Of a DNA stretch of 64,000 nt, positions 36,945-44,785 are shown in pieces (the stretch's first letter is position 1; each line of letters starts with the position of its first letter). Origin of the DNA: Isosphaera pallida ATCC 43644 (GTDB lineage Bacteria; Planctomycetota; Planctomycetia; Isosphaerales; Isosphaeraceae); the NCBI RefSeq assembly GCF_000186345.1, contig NC_014962.1, positions 2,480,001 to 2,544,000 of the forward strand, read 5' to 3'. Under the pieces are notes generated by a model. That model searched no databases. It worked only from the letters and a program-made list of their open reading frames with translations, and was not told the DNA's origin. Made by a program: the position numbers and the translations under genes.

Positions 36945-37484
36945 ATCAACTCGACGAACACCACGTCTCGACGGGATCGAAGTGGGTCGGCGAAGATCCC
37001 TAGACGGGATCGTAGGTTGCTGGTGCATCATAACCCAACCGCATTCTCAAAGCAAGCGGGTCGCGCGATTGGTTTTCGCATGGGGACGTTCGACGCCTGA
37101 AGAATAAACGCGACGTTCAATATGTTATTTTGGTTTTTCTGGTGGGCGTGGTTCTCCCGCGTGGCAAGATTCCCGTTCGGACGGCGAACTTGACCTTGAA
37201 GCCTGCGATTCGGCAAGATAGTCAGCGCAAAGTAACGACCTTGCGTATCGTCGAGTCATTCCGCTCCGCTGGTTGGATTGCCTTGGCCAAGCCCGATCTT
37301 GCGAAACGTCGGGTCGATTTCCTCCTGGCAGTTGAGTGGCTCACGTCGTTGGTCTCCCAACCGTACCCAACCCGCCCGGATCTCGCCGCTTCAACACTGC
37401 CCAAGGTGACGAAGCGCGGCTGTGTGTTTCCCTCCTTCCCTGTTCTGCTCCAATCCCTTTCCCAAATCTGGGAGTTTCCCCGGC
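36945..37484. other. Intergenic region upstream of the TerC gene
   Basis: About 540 bases containing the promoters of tRNA-Ala (minus) and the TerC gene (plus). The frame of the TerC gene is open from 37422. No other gene or RNA was recognised. Confidence 0.4.
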
Positions 37485-38504
37485 GTGGACGTGTTCGCGG
37501 CGGTCGCCCCGACGGCGGCCATCGAGTCAATTGCCGATTTCACCGTCACCCATTGGCTGGCGGTCTTCGGCGCAATTGGTTCCCTTATCATCCTGGAAGG
37601 ACTTCTTAGCGCCGACAATGCATTGGTGCTGGCCATTCTGGTTCGCCACCTCCCCAAACATCAACGCACCAAGGCGTTGCGCTACGGGATCATCGGCGCG
37701 TTCGGATTTCGGTTCATTGCTGTAGCGCTGGCGGCCTACCTAGTCAAATATTGGTTCGTCGTTTTGATAGGTGGATGTTATCTGCTTTATTTGATGGGGC
37801 ACCATTTTCTTCGTCGTGGGCATGACGAGGAGGGAACAGAAACCGACATCGAAGTGGAGGAGGCCCAAACCTACGCTCGTAAAAACCAGGCGCGGGGGTT
37901 CTGGGGCACCGTGGTGGCGGTCGAACTCGCCGACATCGCCTTTTCGGTCGATTCCATCCTTGCCGCTCTTGGAGTGGCTGCCGGCCTGCCGCGCTACATT
38001 CAAAATGTGGAACTTGGACCATTCCAGCTTTGGTTTTGGGTGGTCTTTCTAGGTGGGGTGCTTGGCATCGTCACCATGCGGTTGGTGGCGGGCTACTTCA
38101 TCCTCCTGTTGGAACGATTCTCGACCCTGGCGGAGGCGGCTTACCTTCTGGTGGGCTGGATCGGTCTGAAGCTGGTGGGGGTTTCGCTTCGCATGATGTT
38201 CCATCCGCCACGCAATCCACGCACCGGCGTCGTGAGCGAGCCGGCGGCCTGGACCCAATCCGTCCCCCAGATCCTCCGTGACTTCCCCTGGGAGATGAAT
38301 CCGGCCGTGTTCTGGTCCGGGATGAGTTCCATCGTCATTGGCGCGTTCGTGTTGGGAATCGTTCGCAATCGCCGCCTGGCCCGTCTGGAAGCCGCCAAGA
38401 AGGTCCTTCAAGAGATTGAAACCGAAGCAACTCCCATCCCCGAACCGATCGGCGTCGCGGGCGCAGCGTTGCCAAGAAGCGACACTCCAGACAAACTCGG
38501 TTGA
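37485..38504 (+). CDS. TerC family integral membrane protein
   Basis: About 339 residues with seven or more hydrophobic helices. LEGLLSADNALVLAILVRHLP (helix with acidic SADN) and VVAVELADIAFSVDSILAALG are the two conserved metal-site motifs of TerC. The central acidic loop HDEEGTETDIEVEEAQ links the halves. TerC proteins are implicated in metal (Mn) export coupled to Sec-secreted metalloproteins, and in tellurite resistance; the substrate here is not known. GTG 37485 (GGGAG about 10 bases upstream) is chosen over GTG 37422, but the start is uncertain. Confidence 0.87.
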   Translation: MDVFAAVAPTAAIESIADFTVTHWLAVFGAIGSLIILEGLLSADNALVLAILVRHLPKHQRTKALRYGIIGAFGFRFIAVALAAYLVKYWFVVLIGGCYLLYLMGHHFLRRGHDEEGTETDIEVEEAQTYARKNQARGFWGTVVAVELADIAFSVDSILAALGVAAGLPRYIQNVELGPFQLWFWVVFLGGVLGIVTMRLVAGYFILLLERFSTLAEAAYLLVGWIGLKLVGVSLRMMFHPPRNPRTGVVSEPAAWTQSVPQILRDFPWEMNPAVFWSGMSSIVIGAFVLGIVRNRRLARLEAAKKVLQEIETEATPIPEPIGVAGAALPRSDTPDKLG

Positions 38505-38517
38505 GACCCCAGAATCC

Positions 38518-38548
38518 TCCAGGGTTTGACGATAGCTCGAGCCCTGGA
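38518..38548. terminator. Stem-loop after the TerC gene
   Basis: Arms TCCAGGG (38518-38524) and CCCTGGA (38542-38548) enclose a 17-base loop just downstream of the TerC stop codon. No T-run. Confidence 0.4.
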
Positions 38549-38638
38549 CGATCTCCCTAATCGGTTCCGATCTGAAGTGGCGAGGATGGAGACGCAACGT
38601 CGCCGGTGTCAACGCGGACTAGCCTGAAATCGCCTGGT

Positions 38639-39217
38639 TCAGGTGGAGGACCGCGCCGCCTCGCGCCGAACGTCGCCGTCAATCCGGAGGTCCAGCAACG
38701 CCCACGTCGGCGTGGGCATGGTCCCGGGCGATTCCGACCATCGACCCGACCGCTTGAGCGACTCAAACCCTACGGTGGGGGAGGGTGTGGCGGTGTCGGC
38801 CTCGCTGGAGGTCTCGTCGAGACCGATCACCGGCGCGACCGGAAACGAGGACTCCAACTCCTCCTCAGCCTGGAGGGCGCGACTCTCCGATCCCCACCGC
38901 GACCTTGCCGCCAAGGACCCGACTGGCCATGTCCGCGGCGGGATCGGTTGGCGGTGATCCTCCAACTCGGCCCGCAACCGCTTCAACGCTTCACGGGCCA
39001 TCCCCAATACCCGCCCACGAAACACCGCCTGCTCCATCGCGTCCAGCACCAACGGCTCCAACTCCCGCCGGATCGTTTCAGGCATCGCCCGCAAACGATC
39101 CCGCAATACCACTAACTCGGCCGGTACTCCCTCCTCCCGGCGTAGTGGTCGGCGCAAATCCCAAGACGTTTCCACGTCCCGGATGTCCTCTTCATCGTCA
39201 ACGCGACCGTTCGTCAT
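38639..39217 (-). CDS. Hypothetical protein
   Basis: A 192-residue soluble protein with no signal peptide. ATG 39217 is preceded by AGGGGG at a proper distance. The first ~110 residues are charged and helical (LVVLRDRLRAMPETIRRELEPLVLDAMEQAVFRGRVLGMAREALKRLRAELEDHR), and the rest is low-complexity Ser/Glu/Pro. No known domain was recognised. It is convergent with TerC and lies immediately downstream of the truncated methylase on the same strand. Confidence 0.55.
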   Translation of the reverse strand: MTNGRVDDEEDIRDVETSWDLRRPLRREEGVPAELVVLRDRLRAMPETIRRELEPLVLDAMEQAVFRGRVLGMAREALKRLRAELEDHRQPIPPRTWPVGSLAARSRWGSESRALQAEEELESSFPVAPVIGLDETSSEADTATPSPTVGFESLKRSGRWSESPGTMPTPTWALLDLRIDGDVRREAARSST

Positions 39218-39257
39218 AAATTCCCCCTAGATTACCCAGACGCTCCATTATAGCACC

Positions 39258-39743
39258 TCAACCTGGATAAGCACTCGGATTGGTCGGGTCTTTTGGAAGC
39301 GGAGGCGGCAGGATTTGGAATGGGGAAGGAGGGTCGGCGTTGAGCGGACACCTCAGCGTGGAATCGTCAACGGATCCGAGGAAGCGTTCATCGGCTACAA
39401 AGAGGCGTGGCTGGTTGGGTGTTCGACCACGTTGGAGCCAGTCCAGGTTTCGGCTGATGAGCAGTTCGGTCATGGTGTCGTGGTGGGTGTTCTTCATGGG
39501 GATTGACGCGGTCTCGAAGCCGTGACGCCGCGCCAGGTTCAAAACTTCGTCGCTTTGGTCGTAGGTCATGAGGAAATCGCCCGCGAACGGTTCGACCAGA
39601 ACTGTCGGACGTGGCCTGAGGGAACGCAACCAAGTTCGAGTGTGGGGAATGAGCCAGGTTTTCCCAGCAGGATAGCGAAACGGGCTGCGTTGTGGAACAG
39701 AGGCCACGTCGATGATTTGACAACGCGGGAATGGACTGCTCAT
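39258..39743 (-). pseudogene. D12-class DNA adenine methylase with internal core deletion
   Basis: A 161-codon open frame whose two ends match a D12/Dam-type adenine methylase but whose catalytic middle is missing. Residues 21-55 (PFRYPAGKTWLIPHTRTWL...LVEPFAG) are the SAM-binding motif I region. Residue 56 onward (DFLMTYD...MKNTHHDTMTELLI) is the C-terminal part. The DPPY active-site motif that normally lies between them is absent. The junction is at about 39575-39580 and is in frame. GGGGAAG lies upstream of the ATG. It can hardly be active as a methylase; a regulatory or DNA-binding remnant role is not excluded. Confidence 0.75.
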
Positions 39744-40132
39744 TCCAAGCTTCCCCAGGATGGATTCAGCACGATGGGTTCAGAGCCGTTTTTGCCGAGT
39801 TTGCCTTGAAGTCAGTTGAGAACGTGTTCCAGCGTATTTTTCCTTCGGTATGGTTGCATGAGGAGAAGCAATCAGGTGGGCGATCTTCGCTTCTTCACGA
39901 GCGTGGATTGTCATCGCGCTGGGGTTGGTTGTCGTTGACGATCGACTGGGGAAAGCCATATGATGCCATGCGGACTCCTCTCCCGAGGGTTGCCACGTTG
40001 CCCGGAGATGCCGGGTTCCACGGGCCGGCCTTTTGCGATTGGCGTCGGCTCGAAGGGAAACGGGATTCGATTCCGTCGCGTTTTGCGACACTCCGCGCCG
40101 CTCCGCCCCGGTTTTCGTGACGGACTCGACGG
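39744..40132. other. Intergenic region between truncated methylase and rex
   Basis: About 390 bases. It may hold remains of the region upstream of the methylase and the rex promoter. Frames in all directions lack start signals and known content. Confidence 0.4.
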
Positions 40133-40897
40133 ATGCCCACCTCACCGCGTCGCGGATTACGTTCGACTTCTTCGACGCCTGCCGTCCCGTCTGGCGATTC
40201 GACGGTGTCGCCTTCTGGCGTGGTCAAGCGGGTCGCCCCGTCATCGGGTACTCCCGCGTCAGAGACAGCCCGGACCATCGCACCTCGCGCCGTGGTGGCC
40301 CGCGCGGGATTATATCTGCGTCAGTTGGACGCCTTCAAAGGGCAAGGTGTCCATACGGTTTCCAGCCGTCAACTGGGCGAGGCGCTGAACCTGGGGGACG
40401 CTCAGGTGCGCAAGGACCTGGCCTGGTTCGGCCAGTTTGGTCATCCCGGCGTCGGCTACGACGTGATTGATCTAGCGGAGTCGCTTCGGGCCGCGCTGGG
40501 GCTAGATCGGGTCTGGCCGGTGGCCTTGGTAGGGGTGGGCAATCTGGGCCGGGCGCTGTTGCGTGATCGTGGCTTCTCCCAGCGCGGTTTCCAAGTGGAA
40601 TGCGTCTTCGACAAGGATCCTCGCCTGGTCGGTCAGCGTTGCGAGGGGTTTTTGGTCGAGCCGGTCGAGCGTCTGGCCGAGTTGCTCGCCGCTCGGCGGA
40701 TCGTGTTGGTGGTGCTTTGCGTGCCAGCCGATCAGGCTCAAGCGGTGGCCCATCGGGCTGTCGAGGGGGGAGCCAAGGGCATCCTCAACTTCGCGCCGGT
40801 GGCCCTCAGTTTACCTCCAGGGGTCGATGTGGTGCCAGTTGATTTGAGCATCCATTTGGAACGTTTGGCCTATCACGCCCATCACGCAGGCCGTTGA
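40133..40897 (+). CDS. rex: Redox-sensing transcriptional repressor Rex
   Basis: A 254-residue regulator that senses the NADH/NAD+ ratio. The winged-helix domain is at about 50-110 (VVARAGLYLRQLDAFKGQGVHTVSSRQLGEALNLGDAQVRKDLAWFGQFGHPGVGYDV). The Rossmann domain begins with VALVGVGNLGRALL (GVGNLG at 134-139), followed by VECVFDKDP and GILNFAPVALSLPPGVDVVPVDLS, as in known Rex proteins. The N-terminal ~48 residues are extra compared with typical Rex and low in complexity, so the real start may be a downstream GTG. No Rex operator (TTGTGA-N6-TCACAA) was recognised in the adjacent DNA. Confidence 0.92.
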   Translation: MPTSPRRGLRSTSSTPAVPSGDSTVSPSGVVKRVAPSSGTPASETARTIAPRAVVARAGLYLRQLDAFKGQGVHTVSSRQLGEALNLGDAQVRKDLAWFGQFGHPGVGYDVIDLAESLRAALGLDRVWPVALVGVGNLGRALLRDRGFSQRGFQVECVFDKDPRLVGQRCEGFLVEPVERLAELLAARRIVLVVLCVPADQAQAVAHRAVEGGAKGILNFAPVALSLPPGVDVVPVDLSIHLERLAYHAHHAGR

Positions 40898-40924
40898 GCC
40901 CTCGACGTGTTCCACTACACAAGG

Positions 40925-40945
40925 AATATTGTATAAATCAATATT
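40925..40945. promoter_or_regulatory. AT-rich perfect inverted repeat between rex and permease
   Basis: AATATTG (40925-40931) and CAATATT (40939-40945) are exact reverse complements separated by TATAAAT. It lies between the convergent stop codons of rex (40897) and the permease (40970). It could be a terminator-type hairpin or a protein-binding site. The AT content contrasts sharply with the flanking genes. Confidence 0.45.
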
Positions 40946-40969
40946 GTGGTATTTGTGATACGGTGGCGT

Positions 40970-42379
40970 TCATCGGTTCACGAACACGAAGGCGACGGTT
41001 CCGGCCAGGAGGGTCGCCAAGGTCCAGAACGCGACCTCGGGCCGGTCCCGCACCGCGGCGATGGCCAAAGCGGCCGTCACAATTAGGAAGACCGCCGGGG
41101 TGACCGGGTAGCCCCAAGTCCGATAGGGACGGGGCAGGTGGGGGCGAGTCCTCCGCAACACATAAATCGCCGAGACGGACGACAGCGAGGCTAGTGCCAG
41201 ACCGAGCGAAGCGTATTCCAGCACGGAGGCGAAGCGGGGAATCCAGTTGAGGGCCACTGCGAACAACGCCAGGCACAACGTTGCAGGAACCGGCGCGCCG
41301 TGTTGCGAGACCCGGGCGGCGAACCGGGGAAACATCCCCTCGCGGGCCATCGCCACGATCACCCGCGGACCCGTCACGAGAAAGGCGCTGAGCATCGACA
41401 GCAACAACACCGCCACGAACAGCGCGAACCAGGTCGAGACCGGCGGACCGATCAAGCGAGCAACCGCCAACTCGGCGATGTTTTTGACCGCGTTGGGATT
41501 AGAGGACGCCAAGGTTTGAATCTCTTCCGCCGAGAAGGCGACAATATAAACTAGATTGACGGCCACATAGAGGCTCAACACCGCCAGATTGCCCAACACG
41601 ATCGCGCGGGGGAGGTTGCGTCCGGGATTCTTGACCTCCCCAGCCAGGTAACCGGCACTGTTCCAGCCCGCGTATCCATAGTTGATGTACAGGAGTGAGA
41701 TCAACATAGCGCTCCACACCGACCCAGTGAGCTGGTCAGGGAGATCGTCCAGATGGGACCAATCGGCTTGGGGCGAAATGAGGCCGAAGACGACCATTGC
41801 CACCAACGCCCCCAAGGTGGCCAGGGTGGTGAGTCCCTGAAGGCGCGCTGAACCACGACGCCCCAGCAAATGAAAACCAGCCAGGCCGAGGATCAGTCCG
41901 GTGGCCAGGGCCCGCTCGGCCCACCAGTACTCCTTGGTCAGCGCCTCGGGCGCGACCAGTCCGCCGCCGGTCAACCAGTAGCTTGCGCTGGTTCGGGCGG
42001 TCACAGCAATCGGCGCACCAAAACCGATGAGGGCGGTGATCCAACCGGCCAGGAAGCCCGCCAAGCGGCCATACGCCTCGCGCACGAAAACGTAATCCCC
42101 GCCAATACGTGGCATCGCGGCGGCCAACTCGGCGTGGGTCAGCGCACCGCAGAGCATCGCCACCCCGCCCACAATCCAAAGCCAGAGCATCACCTGATTG
42201 CTGCCGACCGAGGCGATCGTGTAACCCGAGGTGGTTAGAATCCCGACCCCCACCATGCTGGCGGCGATGAAAAAAGCAGCGCTCATCGCGCCGAATTCCC
42301 GGCCCTCGGTCGCGTCCCTTTCGTCGGGTGGGGCGGGAGCGGGCCATGAGGAGGGCGAGTCGGGTTCGGATCGAGTCAT
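40970..42379 (-). CDS. APC-family amino acid permease
   Basis: A 469-residue transporter with about 12 hydrophobic helices. AAFFIAASMVGVGILTTSGYTIA in helix 1 matches the APC pattern (GVGIxxxxG) that binds the amino acid backbone. GGDYVFVREAYGRLAGFLAGW, NYGYAGWNSAGYLAGEVKNPGRNLPRAI and ALFAVALNWIPRFASVLEYASLGLALASLSSVSAIYVLRRTRP are typical of the LAT/APC branch. The substrate cannot be told from sequence. ATG 42379 has a weak AGGT upstream. Convergent with rex, probably monocistronic. Confidence 0.88.
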   Translation of the reverse strand: MTRSEPDSPSSWPAPAPPDERDATEGREFGAMSAAFFIAASMVGVGILTTSGYTIASVGSNQVMLWLWIVGGVAMLCGALTHAELAAAMPRIGGDYVFVREAYGRLAGFLAGWITALIGFGAPIAVTARTSASYWLTGGGLVAPEALTKEYWWAERALATGLILGLAGFHLLGRRGSARLQGLTTLATLGALVAMVVFGLISPQADWSHLDDLPDQLTGSVWSAMLISLLYINYGYAGWNSAGYLAGEVKNPGRNLPRAIVLGNLAVLSLYVAVNLVYIVAFSAEEIQTLASSNPNAVKNIAELAVARLIGPPVSTWFALFVAVLLLSMLSAFLVTGPRVIVAMAREGMFPRFAARVSQHGAPVPATLCLALFAVALNWIPRFASVLEYASLGLALASLSSVSAIYVLRRTRPHLPRPYRTWGYPVTPAVFLIVTAALAIAAVRDRPEVAFWTLATLLAGTVAFVFVNR

Positions 42380-42543
42380 GGAGAACCTAGCTTCTGAAAA
42401 CAGGACGGGGCGGGAGGGAAGGCAGCGCGGTCGATCACACGGACACGGTGGGTGACGAAATCAAACCCACGCCCAACGGCTGTTCCTCTGAGTATTCCCC
42501 ACCCTCGTCCCTTTCGGGCCGTTGCCGACGGCGATGGTCATGG

Positions 42544-43788
42544 TCAGCTGGAACGAGGTCCGACCAGTTCGGGAGCGGACGAACCGTTGGAACGCAGAGA
42601 GTCGGCGTCGTTCTCGAAATCGGGGGGCGGGGGAACGTCCACTGGGCCAGGCGACACCGCGGGCGGACGCAACGCGGGAGTGGCAGTCGTGTTGGGTTGA
42701 TCCACCGAGGCATTGGAATTGGTCCGGGGCACCCGGGGCGGCGGCACGCTAGCCGGTTGAACCTCCGGTTCGCGTAACGCGAAGTGGGCCCGAACCGTGG
42801 CGGCGACCTGACGCACCTCTTGGCTCGGGTCGTATTGTGCGGTCAATTCCAGAGGACGCAAGGCGCGTGGGTCGCCGGTTTGCCCCAACGCCCGGGCCGC
42901 AGCCTGGCGAACGTCGCTCTTTTTGTCGTTCTTCATCACGTCGATCAACGCGGGGACCACGCGGGGATCGCCCGAGCGTCCCAAAGCCAGCGCTGCATCG
43001 CGGCGCTCGGTGGGGCCGCCGGTGAACACCCGATCTAACGCCCATTCCAGACGCGCTTGGGCCCGTTCCTTGGGCGAAAGCGGGGCAGCTTCCGGAACAG
43101 CCACCACGGGAGGGCCGGGCACCACAGGGACCGCCACCAGGGGCGGAGGCGGCGGCGGAGGGGGGGAGAAGAGCGAATCGGCCAACAACCCACCCATCAA
43201 CCCCAGACCCAATGCCAGACCAAGTTCAGCGTTGGTCGCGCCTGGCGAACGGGGCGAAATCACCACGGGCGGCACCATGCGCGGCGGCACAACCCCGACC
43301 GCCGACCGACTCAAGGCCACTCCGGATTGGACCCGCGGACCATGAAACTCACGCTCCACATTCAACGAGCGCTGGACACCCCCGGGCCCCCGGTCGATCT
43401 CCAACGACCGGGTGACGCCGCCCAAAGGCCGCTGGATGGTCAGTGAGCGATCCAAACCTCCGGGACCGCGCTGGATTTCGAGCGCCCGCTGTCGCGTTCC
43501 CGCGGGACGATTGGATTCGAATTCGCGTGCCAGGACCCCCGGTCCGGCCAAGGTGGAACCGGAACGCTCCAAGGTTCGTCCGCGCGGTCCCTGGAGGCGA
43601 ACCTCCGAATCGGTGCCCCGAACGCCTTGAGCCATCGCCGGGCACGTCAAATCCGGCGGGACGAGCAGGCCCCAGAGCATGGTCCAAACGCCAAAGCCGA
43701 GACAGATGGTTCTGGCGATTCGCCGCTGATTGGCCAAAGTGATGCGCAGCAACACCAACGAAACGGAAACAGAGGCGAGGCGTTTCAT
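42544..43788 (-). CDS. Exported HEAT-repeat protein with 13-residue repeats
   Basis: A 414-residue protein. ATG 43788 (GGAG about 9 bases upstream) precedes a signal-like hydrophobic segment at about 26-46 and an Ala-rich cleavage region (PAMAQG). Residues 101-146 form at least three tandem 13-residue units (RALEIQRGPGGLD, RSLTIQRPLGGVT, RSLEIDRGPGGVQ) plus a partial fourth. After a transmembrane-like glycine/leucine segment (about 188-206) and a polyproline stretch, residues 245-340 hold HEAT/PBS-lyase-like repeats (AALALGRSGDPRVVPALIDVMKN; VRQAAARALGQTGDPRALRPLELT), which bind proteins. Function unknown. Confidence 0.75.
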   Translation of the reverse strand: MKRLASVSVSLVLLRITLANQRRIARTICLGFGVWTMLWGLLVPPDLTCPAMAQGVRGTDSEVRLQGPRGRTLERSGSTLAGPGVLAREFESNRPAGTRQRALEIQRGPGGLDRSLTIQRPLGGVTRSLEIDRGPGGVQRSLNVEREFHGPRVQSGVALSRSAVGVVPPRMVPPVVISPRSPGATNAELGLALGLGLMGGLLADSLFSPPPPPPPPLVAVPVVPGPPVVAVPEAAPLSPKERAQARLEWALDRVFTGGPTERRDAALALGRSGDPRVVPALIDVMKNDKKSDVRQAAARALGQTGDPRALRPLELTAQYDPSQEVRQVAATVRAHFALREPEVQPASVPPPRVPRTNSNASVDQPNTTATPALRPPAVSPGPVDVPPPPDFENDADSLRSNGSSAPELVGPRSS

Positions 43789-44279
43789 GGTTTCACGCTC
43801 CGAGGTCGGAGTCGCCCTCCCTGAGTGGTTCCCAACCATCGTGGTTGACCTCATTCAACGTGGCGTGGTCATCCCGCCGCTTAAACGCTCTTCCGCGAAA
43901 AGAATCGGCGGAGCGTTGCCGCCCAGGTCAATCTCCTCAACGGCGGGATCGTGGAACGAAACCCGCGCATCGATCATGGACCGGGAGTCGCCGGGATGCG
44001 AGCATTCCACTCGTCCTTATGAGTATCGGACGTTTCTCGCTCCAAGGTGTTTGATCCTCAGTCGAGTGAACACCCACGAACCTGGCACCCCCCGACACGC
44101 TCCAATCCCATGAACTGAACGAGGCGCGCAACCATGAACTCCATTTCCAGTCCCACCTGGATCATCCCCGTGGCGGGTTGGTCGGGCGGTCGCGGTGAAC
44201 CCGTGAGAGGGAGGCCGAAACTTAGGCCGACACTGCGAATTGGGCGGACCTAGAGGTTGAGAAGGTGGACCTACAACAT
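43789..44279. other. Intergenic region upstream of the HEAT-repeat gene
   Basis: About 490 bases downstream of the zinc-ribbon gene, containing the HEAT-gene promoter. No gene or RNA was recognised. Confidence 0.4.
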
Positions 44280-44474
44280 TCAGTGCCGCGAACTTTTCCA
44301 AGTTCCGCCATAAGTGTAAAGAGGATTGCCCAAACGAACCGCCTCCAGGCAGTCGGGGCAAACGAACTCCCAGCGCCGCGAGGCGTCGTGACGCACTCGA
44401 TAGGCCACCTTGGTGGGCTGAGCGCATCGGAAACACGCTTTGGTCTTGGGCTCGCGGACGCGGTCGCGGGCCAT
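44280..44474 (-). CDS. Small zinc-ribbon protein
   Basis: A 64-residue basic protein (MARDRVREPKTKACFRCAQ...). CFRC (14-17) and CPDC (39-42), separated by 21 residues, form a zinc ribbon. RVRHDASRRWEFVCPDCLEAVRLGNPLYTYGGTWKSSRH is a pattern I associate with short planctomycete proteins; this is from memory and unchecked. The role is unknown; nucleic acid binding is possible from the basic character. The frame is open further upstream, but ATG 44474 gives the compact domain; AAGG lies about 12 bases before it. Confidence 0.65.
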   Translation of the reverse strand: MARDRVREPKTKACFRCAQPTKVAYRVRHDASRRWEFVCPDCLEAVRLGNPLYTYGGTWKSSRH

Positions 44475-44785
44475 GAACCCAACCTTGCTTTCTTGGTGAA
44501 TGTGAAGTTGGACGAACGGTCCAACAGAAGTTGCCAACCCGAAGGGTTCCGATTCGCCGAAAGGGCATGGTGGGCCGAGACATTGTGGGCCATCGGGTTG
44601 CCTTCGGCAAGGTGACGCGTTGACTCCAAGCCACCCACCACGTTGAGGCCCGGTTGAGGCTGCCTCATCAAAGTCACGCCAATCCCTCCGGTCCGCTGGG
44701 CCGAGTTGCGGTGAAGCGACGAAGAGCGTCAAGATGATGAAGGTGGGAGCGAACTTCTCTTGACCGAATCGCTTGGCGCGAAACA
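44475..44785. other. Intergenic region between zinc ribbon and kinase genes
   Basis: About 310 bases with the divergent promoters of the zinc-ribbon gene (minus) and the kinase gene (plus). No RNA or repeat was recognised. Confidence 0.4.

Noticed and set aside
40898-40969. Rex operator near rex
   Set aside because: No TTGTGA-N6-TCACAA pattern; the inverted repeat there has a different sequence and lies downstream of both genes.
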